Part shown: piece by piece, positions 34,248 to 45,244 of the stretch
Numbering within the stretch: the stretch's first letter is position 1
Layout of the letters: every line of letters begins with the position of its first letter
Assembly: GCA_020310875.1 (NCBI GenBank)
Contig: CM035422.1
Location: forward strand, 56,258,406-56,322,405
Source: Ceratopteris richardii
Taxonomy: Eukaryota; Streptophyta; Polypodiopsida; Polypodiales; Pteridaceae
Direction: 5' to 3'
Length of the DNA stretch: 64,000 nucleotides
Translations under genes and position numbers: made by a program
Notes under the pieces: model-generated
Database searches by the model: none
Told to the model about the DNA's origin: nothing
What the model saw: only the letters and a program-made list of their open reading frames with translations

Positions 34248-34433
34248 AATGGAGTTGCAAAAATGGAAAATGGTATTTACAATGGTTTTTAGTGATAATA
34301 ATCACTATGTTTATAGGAATTTCTTCTGAAAATTTGATAGGTGCTTCTTGGAGCTCCCTACTTGCTCCTTCTTCTTGTGTGTCCACTTCCTTGATGCGCT
34401 TCCATGCTTCGTCCTTGACCTTGAGCTTCAACA
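34222..34433 (-). repeat. Partial 5' LTR of gypsy C
   Basis: The outer edge TGTTGAAGCTCAAGG (minus strand) ends at 34433, next to copia B. It aligns with the first 200 bases of the LTR at 49172 and, more weakly, the gypsy A LTR, including the GAGTCCTCGAGCTTGAGG dyad region. Only the U3 start is recognised. Confidence 0.7.
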
Positions 34434-34456
34434 AAGTGACTCTATAAGATCATGAA

Positions 34457-35723
34457 TCAAGTAACCCCCATCAAGTGACAATAGTGTCGAAAGCTATCTT
34501 GTGGTAGAGCTTTAGTCAAAGCATCTTCAATATTATCTCGAGTGTGAACCTTTTCAAGAATAATGCACTCCGTGGCAAAGAAATCTCTAATGAAGTGATA
34601 CCTCACCTCAATGTGTTTGGTCTTTTCATGATAGATCGAATTCTTAGCCAAAGCAATGGCACTCTGCCTATCATTGAGCAAATGAGGTACATGCTGAGAT
34701 AAACCCATATCACAAGTAAGAAGCAAAAGCCACAATGCTTCCTTTCATGCCTCACTTGCTGCAACATACTCTCCTCTCTGGTGAAAACAATTGTACATTC
34801 TTGAAGATGAGATCCCCAAGAGATAGCACCTCCATCAAAATGAAAAATGTACCCTGATATAGACTTATGATTGTCTACAAAACCAGCATAGTCAGAATCT
34901 CTGTAACCAATAATGGATGCTTTCCCTCTACCTAAGCATATACGCTTGTCCTTAGTGCCACTCAGATATCTCAAAATCATCTTGAACACTTCCCAATGTT
35001 TCTTGCTAGGATTAGACATATATCTACTCACAACTCCCACTGCAAATGCAATGTCTGGTCTTGTAGCTACCATAGCATACATGAGACTACCAACAACAGA
35101 CTGATAGAGAATTCTGGTCATGAATTCCTTTTCCTCATCTGATTTGGGGTAATCATTCTTGCTCAAATTTGCATATGTGGGTAAAGGTGTACTCAATGCC
35201 TTTCCACCCTGCATATTGAAACCTATTAAGTACTTTGGATATGTACTCACTTTGAGACATGTATATGCATATTTTAGTCCGATCATGAGTAATGCGCATG
35301 CCAAGAATATGTTTGGCATCCCCAAAATCCTTCATATCAAATGTGTGACTTAACTTCTTTTTGAGAATTGACAAGTCATAAGAGGACTTCTCGGCAATCA
35401 ACATATCATCGACATAAAGTATCAAGCATATCAAGCTATCATCTGAGCATATCTTTGTGTAGAGATAATGATCATCATTGCTTTGAGAATAGCCTTGAGA
35501 ATTCATAAAAGCATCAAACTTTTGGTACCATTGTCGAGGGGACTGTTTAAGTCCATACAAGTTCTTCTTGAGCTTACAAACTAGACTTTCCTTGCTAGGA
35601 ACTACATAATCCTCTGGTTGTTCTATATAGATCTCATCTGTGAGATCTCCATGCAAGAAAGCAATTTTTACATCCATTTGGACTAACTCTAAGTCCTCCA
35701 TTGGAACAATTCCAAGCAACATT
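34457..35723 (-). pseudogene. Copia B reverse transcriptase and RNase H
   Basis: Copia RT boxes VQMDVKIAFLHGD, LYGLKQSPRQW and YVDDMLIA, then a long RNase H with SLMYAMVATRPDIA and GYRDSDYAG. The reading continues beyond the TRIM at 36632-37087, where the KALPCKWV start of RT lies. Broken. Confidence 0.85.
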
Positions 35724-35728
35724 CATAG

Positions 35729-36626
35729 TGTAATAAAGTGATAGGTAGAAGAGAGTTGAACCACAACCTTGACAGATAGGAAATGGTTGAACTACACCCT
35801 AAGAGAGAGGATTAGGAAGTAATCCTCAACCATGGCTTTTGGGGCAAGTGGTTAGCCCATCACATTCCTAACCAAGAGGTTGTGAGTTCAATTCCTTACA
35901 TTGGTATCAGAGCCTAAGAAGTAGGCTTGGGCAAGGTGGAATGATCCAATGGCCTCTAAAAAAGGCGCTTGGGCATCCTCTATGTGAAAGGGTAGGAATT
36001 GTGGAAGGCGTGCACATCGGTTTCAAGGATGGACCCAACAAAGAATCAAGTGTATCTCTCAATCCGTAGGTCGGATTGAGGCATGTAATCTACCGTTGGA
36101 AAGCTCTCGGAACGAACTTTCGAATGAGCTTGCTTGCAAGTGTGAATTCCTTAGGAATCCTTGGGTGAAACTTGACTGAGTGTTCAAGATACCAAGCATG
36201 GGTGAGAACAAGGTTCAAGACTGAGGTTGAGAACAAGGGCTCGAGGCACCAAGGTTGCGAACAAGAAGGTTCAAGACACCAAGGCTGAGAGCAAGGGTTC
36301 AAGAGACCAAGGTTGCGAACAAGGTTCAAGAAACTATGCGAGGTTGAAGGACATCAATTGAAGGGCACCTAGGGAGTTCAAGGGGCTGATCACCGAGGCT
36401 AGAGGGATACAAGCACAGATCATTGAGGACAATGATTGACCAAGGGGGGAAGAATGTAATAAAGTGATACGTAGAAGAGAGTTGAACCACAACCTTGACA
36501 GATAGGAAATGGTTGAACTACACCCTAAGAGAGAGGATTAGGAAGTAATCCTCAACCATGGCTTTTGGGGCAAGTGGTTAGCCCATCACATTCCTAACCA
36601 AGAGGTTGTGAGTTCAATTCCTTACA
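35729..36626 (+). mobile_element. TRIM (miniature LTR retrotransposon)
   Basis: 898 bp. Terminal repeats of 172 bp at 35729-35900 and 36455-36626 (TGTAATAAAG to TTCCTTACA) differ at one base by eye. A tRNA-iMet primer site (TGGTATCAGAGC, 35902-35913) follows the left repeat and a purine tract (AAGGGGGGAAGAA, about 36442-36454) precedes the right one. Target duplication CATAG is at 35724-35728 and 36627-36631. The 554-bp interior codes for nothing. It includes a degenerate tandem repeat (unit roughly GGTTCAAGAcaCCAAGG) at about 36186-36330. It lies within copia B RT in the opposite orientation. It looks whole and very young. Confidence 0.95.
35902..35913 (+). promoter_or_regulatory. tRNA-iMet primer-binding site of the TRIM
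   Basis: TGGTATCAGAGC, one base after the left terminal repeat. Confidence 0.9.
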
Positions 36627-36631
36627 CATAG

Positions 36632-37087
36632 GGTGGTCATCTTGACCACTGTAGAGAAGATTTCCTCAAAATCAACACCATGTTGTTGCTTAAAACCCTT
36701 TGCAACAAGTCGTGCTTTATACTTTTGAGAAGCACTATCTGATGTGGATTTCAGCTTCTATACCCATTTACATGGTAAAGCTTTCACTCCCTTTGGCAAA
36801 GGTACTAAATCCCAAGTACCATTCTTGTGAATAGATTCCAACTCACTCTTCATGGCATGCTCACACTTGACATGATCCTCTGCCTGCATAGCCTCTTTGT
36901 AGTAAGAAGGCTCATCGGCATCTATTAGCATAACAAAATCTAACCTTGGAACATATCTATCAGGTGGATGTGAGACACATGTAGAGCATCTCAATGGTTG
37001 CTGAATGGGAACATTTTCAGACTGATCTGATCGGACATTCTCTTGAATACCCCTATGTGCAACATTTTTATGCATGCTAATTGGAGG
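36632..37087 (-). pseudogene. Copia B linker and N-terminal RT
   Basis: Minus-strand frame with a pre-RT linker, DEPSYYKEAM, then NGTWDLVPLPKGVKALPCKWV, the usual start of copia RT. It is bounded by gypsy G LTR on one side and the TRIM on the other. Confidence 0.82.
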
Positions 37088-37092
37088 ACTAG

Positions 37093-38096
37093 TGTTGGGG
37101 ATTCTTGGACAAGAAGGGATTTGAGTGTTTGTAGGAGAAATGGGTAAGACAAGAAGAGAAAATACACACTGGAAGCTTCTGTAGATTGATTACAAGAAGA
37201 CAAATACAATATTGAAGCACAATGAAAGCCAATGCTTCTATGCAAAATCCCACAGAGGGCTCAATTACAAAATACCAAATGCCCAAAGGACTTGTTGCTG
37301 TCGGCCTCCTCTGCACCAAATCTCCACCTTCTCCAAGCCTGCACTTGTGCACACCTTGCACCAAGCTTCCACTAAGGGGGAGGGATCGGTACCTTCTGTC
37401 GGCACGCGCACACTTCAATAAGGCCTTGGGATCTTTGGGAGACTAGCTTAGCACTCCTCTGCACACTTCCTTGGTCACTCTTCATGCACACCTTGCACTT
37501 CACTTCTCTGCGTGGCACACACTGGTGACTCTTGCTCTTCTCTCTCTTGCTTCACTTAGACTATGCTCCTCTTGCTTACACTTAGGATTGTCCAAGAATG
37601 GTCCTTGCCTTGATTTTAGTGTCGATTCACATACGCTCCTAACTGCAAGAATATCTTGGTGCTCACTTTGATGTCCCAAGATTGTCTTCACAAGTGGCAG
37701 CCAATGACTCCCTGTTTTGTCCTGTAGTGACTTTAAACTAAAACCAAAAAAAATTAATTGGGGGGCCATACTTTTACTTCTGCGTACACTGCCACTTCAC
37801 ATACCTTCACATTTTCCTTGTAGCTCTTCAAATGTGCACATAAGGGAGGGTTCACCTGAACCTCCCAAAACACTTTAAAAATACTTTGAACCTTAGGGAA
37901 ATTAGAGAAATACCTCTGCAACCTGCAACCCACTTTCTCCAATTTACCCTTTGTGGACAATTAATTGTGCACTACCTGTGCATTTGCACTAGTTGACTTT
38001 GACCTTGACATTGTTGAATTTGACCATTTTGACTTTGACTGTGGTTGACTTTGACTATAGTTGACTTTGACCAATATGATTTTTATGGGCTCAACA
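37093..38096 (-). repeat. 3' LTR of gypsy G
   Basis: Bounded by TGTTGGGGATTC on the left and GGGCTCAACA on the right (plus strand). The purine-rich primer region is just outside at 38097-38115 (plus-strand complement TTGCCCACCACCT). The U3 start carries a dense TTGAC cluster (37992-38071). Short frames in it look like chance. Confidence 0.75.
37992..38071 (-). promoter_or_regulatory. Cluster of ten TTGAC (W-box-like) cores in gypsy G U3
   Basis: Ten TTGAC words in about 80 bases on the plus strand, most as TTGACT or TTGACC, often paired as TTGACTTTGAC. TTGACY is the known WRKY binding core. They sit within about 105 bases of the LTR 5' edge, in U3, where retrotransposon enhancers usually lie. 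WRKY control is inference. Confidence 0.6.
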
Positions 38097-39376
38097 GTTG
38101 CCCACCACCTAATGTGCTCTCCGGGACTATAGCCAAAACTGAGCATAGAGGACACCACGATTCTGGAGCTGCACAACTTCAAAAGGACACCTGAGCAGTC
38201 ACCAAGTCCACCAGAAACAGGAGAGAACAAGCACTAGAGAAGAACCCAAAAGTGGAATTGTTGCAAGGAAAAAAGCAAAGGAGAGCAATTGGATGGTAGA
38301 TAGAGGGGTAAGGGAGGGCTGAGGGGGCTGAGATGAATAGGGCAAGGAGGGGTAAGGATGTGGCTGGGTAGAAGGGTAAGGGGAGGTTGAGGGAGTAGGA
38401 TTATGGGTTCTGGAGAGGGGCAAAAGGATCAACAGGAGAGCTACAAAGGGGGCATATGGTAAATTGTGAAAAATAAGGTAAAACAAAGTGAGAAGAGACC
38501 ATGTGGACCATTTAGATCAATAAAAACATTTGATAAAGGGGCTCAAAACTTGTGGGTTTTGACCAAAAGTCAGAGAAAAGTGTGGATTTTGGAAAAATTA
38601 AGTCAAAACATGAATCCAGGGGTGCCAAAATACATGAAAATGACTCCAAATTGGAAATAAATGGCCATCCGAGGCACGATCCAGAGCCAAAAGCTTTGAG
38701 CCATAAAAAATAAAAAAAATAATAGAAATTATATGTTTTCTAAAGTAAAAATAAATGGTCTCCAGTTTTTTTTTTTGTTTTTTTTGTTTTTTTGTTTTTT
38801 TTTCCGAACGCCTAGATAGAAATAAAAAATAAAAAGAAAATAAGAAAATAGAAAATAAATAATAAAAATATATATATAAATAAAATAAAAATAATAAAAT
38901 AAATAAAAAAAGAAAAGGGGGGGTGGGGAGGGATTTTTTTTTTTTTTTTAAACCCTCAACCCAAAAATTCCAGGGGGGCCTTTTTTTTTTTTGAAAAAAT
39001 ATCCAAAAATAGAGAAAATTAGAGAAAAAGTCCAAAAAAATGCCAAAAAATTACCAAAAAAATCTGAAAAAATTCTCATAAAATTTTCTACATGGCTAGG
39101 CTTAATTTCTGTACTCAAAACCACAAAGAGATTCCTTTATTCCTCCTACTTGGCTAGAAAATCACATCGGAAAAGGATAAAGAATGCTAGAAAAAATTTC
39201 CAAAAATACCCAGAAATTGTACTTTTGTAGAGGTTACGAAATGCCTTCTAGGTTTGCTAAAATTTTGAGGAACAAGCACGAAATTGATAAAGAAACCTAC
39301 TAAAACTGAGCAAAATGAGATGAGAAAGCTATGTACAACCTAGACAGATTTTGTAGTTCCAGGTGATCCATACTCT
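38097..39376 (-). other. Gypsy G 3' non-coding region with low-complexity tracts
   Basis: About 1.3 kb between integrase and LTR. It includes A/T homopolymer and AAAT-rich tracts (38700-39070) and a G-rich run (38917-38932, GGGGGGGTGGGGAGGG). A 95-residue minus-strand frame at 38199-38486 has hydrophobic ends around a Pro/Ser/Thr-rich middle, but no family signature. I see no gene here. Confidence 0.6.
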
Positions 39377-40477
39377 TCAAGTGTGTTGATGGTAGGCCTT
39401 GATCCTTGATATGTTGACTAGTGGCAAGGCCTCTCCTTTCAGCGTCTCTAACTCCACAACACCCCAACTCAGCATTGTTTTGAATCGATAAGGTCCTTCC
39501 CAGTGTGGAAGCCATTTTCCTCTCACTTGTGTTTGAAGATGAGGTCTATGGAGAAGAACTAACATGCCTGGCTCTATGTTGTTGTTCCACAGATGTCGAT
39601 CATGTGCCTCCTTCCTCTTCAGCTGAGTCTCTATTAATTGTTTTGTTGCTAGTAGACGAATCTCCTCTACTTTATGTAGTGCTCCAAGCCTTTGAGAGAC
39701 ATCACAATTTTTCTTTCCCTGCATGAATGTCACTTTAGGGGATCCATGTAAAAATTCAAAGGGCTCAATTGGAAGTATGCCATAAACTAGTTGGAATGGA
39801 GAATATCCGGTGGCCTCTTTGTAAGCTAACCTGTATGCCCATAGGGTACCTTGAAAAGCAATGCCCCAGGAAGTAGGCTGTAACATACATTCCTTCCTTA
39901 ACATGGAAATTAATACCTTATTCGTTGACTCAGCATGTCCATTAGCTCTTGGGTAGTAGGCACACGAGGTCCTATGTAGAATTCTATACCTGTTGAAAAT
40001 TTCCTGCAGGACCTTATTCACAAAATGAGAACCCTGGTCTGTACAAATTTCAAGTGGACATCCAAACCTGCAAATGATGCTACTGTAAATGAAATCAGCA
40101 ACAGTCTGGGTAGTGCAGTCAGGGGAGGCAATAGCTTCAGCCCACTTTGTCGCATAATCTATGGCTATCAATAAATACTTCTCTCTTTTTGGAATCGACG
40201 GAGGGTAGATGGGTCCTACAAAATCTAGCCCCCACTTCTCAAATGGTTGCCAGGAAGTGGAAACAATCAAGGGGTTATGCCTCTGCTTTGTTGGCTTAGG
40301 TCCACACCTCTGGCAAACATCACATGCCTTTCCCCATTCATCTGCATCCTTAAATAGTGTAGGCCACCATAGACCAGCATCCAGTATCCTGTGACTCATA
40401 ATATGCCCTGGAAGGTGCCCACCACCTGTTCCTTCATGTGCAGATTGAAGGACTTCCCTTACTTCTTCTTCTTCCAA
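39377..40477 (-). pseudogene. Gypsy G integrase
   Basis: Open stretch of 366 residues. H2C2 zinc region first ([22 protein letters not shown]), then the core with KWGLDFVGPI, CTDQGSHF and ANGHAESTNK for the three acidic positions, then a C-terminal region ending GPYRFKTMLSWGVVELETLKGE, an SH3-like barrel of the usual gypsy type. No chromodomain is seen. The adjoining RT frame is upstream at 40505. Confidence 0.85.
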
Positions 40478-40504
40478 GAACTTCCTAAACCTGTCATCCT
40501 TTCC

Positions 40505-42340
40505 CTATTTATATAATTTATCTTCAATGAAGGTATATGGTCTACTCTTGATTAGCAGTCTCTTCCTTTGCACAACACTAGCCTTTTCTGGATACACACC
40601 AGTTTTAATGAAATTCTTGATATCATAATACCAACCTTGAGCTTGTACAGTGAACAAATGAGCATCTATAAAATCATCATTGATTCCACTAACATGATCC
40701 ATCCTATTGATTCTGGATAGGTGATCCACCATAACATTTTCTTTACCTGGTCTGTGGACTACAGAAAAATCAAACTCTTGGAACAGCAATAACCACCTCC
40801 ATATTCTACCAGTGGCTTGTGGTTTGTTGAGCAAGTATTTTAGTGGTTGGTGATCCGTTATAATAACAAATTTTACTCCCAGTAAGTAATCATGAAATTT
40901 TTGGACAACAAAAACCATGGCTAAGGCTTCCCTTTCTGTGGTGCTGTAATTCCTTTCAGCCTTAGTCAAAATTCTACTAGCATATTGAATTGGTCTGTCC
41001 ACCTTAAATTCTTCACTGGGTTGTGTCAACACTGCCCCCACTGCATAGGCACTGGCATCTACATGTATATGAAAGATTTTTGACCACTCAGGTGTGATCA
41101 AAATGGGAGCAGACACTAACCTTGACCGTAATGTTTGATATGCTTTTTCCTCCTCTTCTTCCGATTTAAAAGGTATTTCCTTACTTGTAAGCCTAGCCAG
41201 TGGTCTGGCTATCTCTGCATACATTTTTATAAACCTCCTGTGGTATCCAGTATGCCCCAAGAAACTCTGAATCTCTTTAGGAGATTTAGGTTTAGGCAAC
41301 TTTAATATAGAAATGATTTTGTCAGGATCTGGGGCCATACCTTTAGCCGACACCACATGTCCTAAGAGAGTTCCTTCTGTCACAAGGAAATGACATTTGT
41401 TTGGATTGAGCTTTAACTTAGTCTCCCTGCATCTCTTGAAAACATTCTGTAGCTGTCGCAAGTGATGGTCCAAACAATCTAAAGGAGTCTCCTTATGAGA
41501 ACCTAAAAACGAAGAGAAGTCATCCATGAAGATTCTAAGTGATTCCAGCAATAAGGAGCCAAAAATGAGATTGACCATTCTGTTAAAGGTGGCTAGAGCA
41601 TTTCTGAGCCCAAATGGCATTTTTACATACACATATGTTCCCCAAGGTGTGATAAAAGTAGTCTTTTCACGATCCTCTGGGTGTATTGATATTTGATTGT
41701 AGCCACTGAAGCCATCCATAAAGCTATATAATGCATGTCCAACCACTTCTTCAATGACCTGCTCTGCAAATGGCATTGGGAATCCATCTGGGATTGTCAC
41801 CTTGTTGAGTGCTCTAAAGTCAACACAAATTCTAATTTTATTGGTATTCTTCTTTGGCACTATAACCATAGGTGAGAGCCACTCTGAGTGTTCCACAGGA
41901 ATAATGATTCCTGCATCCTCCATCTTTTGTATTTCTACATAAACAGCTTCGGCATATTTTGGGTTGAGTCTATAAGTCTTCCCTCGTATTGGTTTGGCTC
42001 CCTCAACCAAAGGGATTCTATGCTCTCCATAATTGGCAGGCACTCCTTCTAAGTCTTTATAATGCCAGGCAAAAACATCTGTATAATAGGTCAAGAATGA
42101 TCTTACCTTTTCAAGGAGCCTTGGGTGGTTCCACAACCAAGTGGCCACCAAAACTGGCCGATTATTGTCTTGAGTGCATAATTGTATTTCTTTGACAAGA
42201 TTTCTTTCCACCATATTATCTTCGTGCTCATCTCCATCCTTGTCTTCTTCCACTAGCTTTTCGTGCATTGCTTCATAAGCAGGGCAATTTTGGATTTCAA
42301 TGTGTTCCTCCTTATCCTGCATCCATCCTGCAGGTATTTC
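40505..42340 (-). pseudogene. Gypsy G reverse transcriptase and RNase H
   Basis: RT boxes YTDVFAWHYKDLEGV, VIVPKKN, RICVDFRALNK, DGFSGYNQISI, FGLRNALATFNRM and FMDDFSSF, then RNase H with HVDASAYAVGAVL and TDHQPLKYLLNKP, and PGKENVMVDHLSR at its end. The open frame extends past 42345, where the first residues (FKKWL-like KKWLASVE) belong to the copia B integrase, so the frame crosses the insertion junction by chance. Confidence 0.86.
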
Positions 42341-42344
42341 TTGA

Positions 42345-43256
42345 ATTGAAGCTTTGAGCTTAGTTCCCTTTTTAGTCTCAACTGAAGCAAGCCATTTTTT
42401 CAAAGTAGGGAATACCTCATCCTTTGATTTGATAGGATATTCCCAAAATTTTCTAGTAGCATCATCTATAAAAGTGACAAAGTAAAGAGAACCACCTAAT
42501 TACCTTGTGGGCATAAGACCACACACATCTATATGAATGAGATCTAAAGGCTGAATTGAAGAGTCAATGTGTATTCTATGTACATTTCTGGTTTGCTTTC
42601 CATATTGACAATGTTGACAAAAGGAAACATAAGAGAAAGATAACACAGGTAAGTAGCTAGAACGAGAAATATTTTCTATTCCACTACGACATATATGGCC
42701 CAAATGACCATGCCAAATACAGGCCATAGGTTGTTCACTAACAGCTAACAAGTGTTCTCTATGATACAAATAACGGATAAAGTGAGCCAACTTTGCTTCC
42801 TTTGGCAATAACCATATTGCCCTTTGATATGCAAAAGGACTGAGCATAGAAGACCACCTTGTAACCAAGGTCATCAACTTGACCAACTGACATCAAACTG
42901 CATGATAACTGAGGTACATGATGTACATTATGCATAGTAAATTTTGAACCATCAATGAACTACACAAACACATCTCCATCCCCCACAATGTCACACTAGT
43001 AAGAGTCACCAAATCTCACGGTACCAAGAGACTATGCTACATAATTAGAGAACCATTCTCTATGTGGTGTCACATGGAAAGAAGCACCAAAATCTACCAG
43101 CCACATGTGGGAAAGAGAATCAACCATAAGAGCCTTAGTTGGCAAAATACAGTTATCAAGTGTCAACTCATTAGCATCATCACAAATAACATTAATTTCT
43201 TCAATCTTCACAATCGAAGTAGATGGTGCAGGTAACTATTTAGCATGCCCATCAAC
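42345..43256 (-). pseudogene. Copia B pre-integrase and integrase N-terminus
   Basis: Minus-strand pieces with a protease-like active-site region near 43090-43130 (WLVDFGASFH), the pre-integrase HLGH box, and an integrase zinc motif (CQHCQYGKQ) leading to DLIHIDVCG and FVTFIDDA-type core sequence by 42440-42480. The right edge is the ATTTT duplication of copia A; the left edge is gypsy G. Broken. Confidence 0.75.
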
Positions 43257-43261
43257 ATTTT
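43257..43261. repeat. Target-site duplication of copia A (left)
   Basis: ATTTT precedes the left LTR and recurs at 48720-48724 after the right LTR. Confidence 0.9.
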
Positions 43262-43643
43262 TGTCACGAGGAACGAGATAAGGAAGAGAGCTCACACACA
43301 CACTCTCACTCTCAAGGAGAAGCACACACACAAATTGAGACAGGGAAGAATGATCTTCTTCTTCTTCTTCTTCTATTACATAAAAGGAACGTACAAGAAT
43401 GACCTAAAAACAAGAATACAACAAGTGCAATATATAAAGACCAGTACATAAGGAAAAACCTAATGTCCGCGAATAAGTGAGCTGGCAAGAAACAAATGTG
43501 CCATCACTCTCAGTAGATAAATGTAATAAAGCTCAATGAAGTATCCATGACATATACCGGCGTGACCACTATACATGTCAGAGAAACAAAAAACTGGTAC
43601 GTGTCATCCTGGATCATCACATGTTGAGCTTGATATCTCAACA
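43262..43643 (-). repeat. 3' LTR of copia A
   Basis: Runs from TGTCACGAGG to ATCTCAACA (plus strand). It contains a CTT microsatellite (about 43355-43373). The polypurine tract complement CTCCCCCTCAA follows at 43644. Confidence 0.92.
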
Positions 43644-43741
43644 CTCCCCCTCAAGGTCAACGCCATATCCTGTAATCCAAGCATCTTCCGAAACTTCTTC
43701 AACTTCTCAGCTCCAAGTGCTTTGGTGAAAATATCAGCAAC

Positions 43742-45244
43742 CTACTCATCTGTTCTCACATAAACAAGATCAATATCACCTACTAATACCTTCTCTCTGA
43801 TGAAGTGATGATGTACCTCGATATGATTTGTTCTAGCATGGAAAACAGGGTTCCGTGCTAACTGTATGCTGCTAAGATTATCACAATAGATAGAGATAGG
43901 CTTTTGCACTTCCACACCTAAATCTGCAAGTAACATCTCCAGCCATGATGCCTCACATGCTGCCATTGCAGCACCTCTATACTCAGCCTCTGTACTTGAC
44001 AAAGAAACAGTGGGTTGCTTCTTACTGCTCCATGTAATAGCTGCACCTCCAAGTCAGAAAAGAAAGCCACTAGTAGATCTTCTATCTGGAGTACTACCAG
44101 CCCAATCTGCATCGGTGTATCCATGAACCTGCAAATCTACACCAGCTTCATAAAACAATGCATAATCCAAAGTAGCACTCACATAACGTAGAGTGCGCCT
44201 CAAAGCATCCAAATGTGGCTTCCTGGGAACCTGCATAAACTGACCTTAAGGTCCAACAGTGTAGCTTAAATAAGGCCTTGTAATTGTAAGATATATAAGA
44301 CTTCCCATAATTTTCCTGTACATAGTAGCATTTTCCAATGCTTCACCTGATGTAGTATCCAATTTCAAATTTTGATTTAAAGGCATAGAAATTGGCTTAC
44401 AATCAACCATACCATACTTTTACAACATATTCAAGGCATATTGCCTTTGCGACATCCATATACCTGTTTCTGTGTGTATAAACTCAATGCCCAAGAAATA
44501 GCGCAGTACACCAAGATCTTTCATGTCGAATTCCTGCATAAGAAGTCTCTTTACCTCTTTGATGCTTTCTTCATTATCACCACCTACAATCAGGTCATCA
44601 ACATAAATAGCCACAATAGTGATGCCATCATCAGCCTTCCTTCCATATAGTGAGTGATCTGCATCACACATAGAAAACCCAATGCTGGTTAAGTAATCAA
44701 CAATCCTTGCATGCCATGCACGCGGAGCCTACTTCAGCCCATACAAAGCCTTTTGCAACCTGCAAACATATTTTGGATGCTTTGAATCTTCATATCCTTG
44801 TGGCTAGTCCATATATACTTCTTCCGGTAACTCACCATGTAGGAAAGCATTCTTCACATCCATCTGATGCAAAGTCCATCCTTTTGCTGTAGCTAATGCA
44901 ACAAGTGTCCTAACAGTAGACAATTTAGCTACATGGCTGAGTGTTTCCTCATAATCAATGCCATATGTCTGTGCATATCCTTTAGCTACCAATCGTGCTT
45001 TATACCTGCTTATGCTACCATCAGCATTATGCTTTACCTTGTAAACCCATTTACAGCCTATGGGTTTCTTTCCTTGCGGCAATGGAACCAGCTTCCATGT
45101 ATCATTTCCATAAAGTGTAGCCATCTCCTCATCCATAACTTTTTCCCAATCTGCATTTGCATCTTCAAAACAAGAAGGTTCAGCATCTTGTATTACCTTT
45201 GTCATGTAGGCACAATGGCAAGCCATGTAACTATCATATGTCAA
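43742..45244 (-). pseudogene. Copia A reverse transcriptase and RNase H
   Basis: RT boxes [40 protein letters not shown] and YVDDLIVGG, then RNase H with GYTDADWAGS and SSTEAEYRG and the HARTNHIEVHHHFIRE box. Order and spacing are normal for plant copia of the Tnt1 type. Broken. Confidence 0.88.

Larger units (their letters stand above)
6389..34433 (-). mobile_element. Gypsy element C, split by gypsy A, fossil
   Basis: Minus-strand Ty3/gypsy element in two parts, 27628-34433 and 6389-10208, interrupted inside the integrase core by gypsy A (10214-27622, flanked by TGGTT). Parts from 5' to 3': partial 5' LTR (about 34222-34433), gag, zinc knuckles, protease 1, RT, RNase H, two integrase zinc modules, integrase core and C-terminal region, protease-like domain 2, Trp-motif tail, and downstream coding module. 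The 3' LTR is not present; the module ends at copia E. It is broken, with roughly ten breaks, but the domain order is still easy to read. It is closely related to gypsy D and F and more distantly to gypsy A. Confidence 0.88.
37093..42345 (-). mobile_element. Gypsy element G, pol and 3' LTR, fossil
   Basis: A second gypsy lineage, minus strand: RT/RNase H (about 40505-42340), integrase (39377-40477), 3' non-coding region (38097-39376) and a 1,004-bp 3' LTR (37093-38096). Gag, protease and 5' LTR are not recognised. It is not closely related to gypsy A or C: the RT active-site box reads FMDD, there is a single H2C2 module and no second protease. ACTAG (37088-37092) could be the left target duplication, but the partner side is gone. 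Broken, with few breaks in what remains. Confidence 0.82.

Noticed and set aside
38199-38486. 95-residue frame with hydrophobic ends, envelope-like at first sight
   Set aside because: No signal peptide cleavage context, no cysteine pattern, and it lies in low-complexity 3' non-coding sequence of gypsy G.
38598-39035. Frame rich in Phe, Leu and Lys
   Set aside because: Pure translation of A/T homopolymers and AAAT-type tracts.
40505-42403. Fusion of copia integrase to gypsy RT as a new gene
   Set aside because: The open frame simply crosses the junction of gypsy G with copia B; about 20 residues of copia integrase precede gypsy sequence by chance.
43350-43375. CTT microsatellite as a separate locus
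   Set aside because: It is part of the copia LTR and recurs at 6108-6122 and 48432-48453 with length differences.
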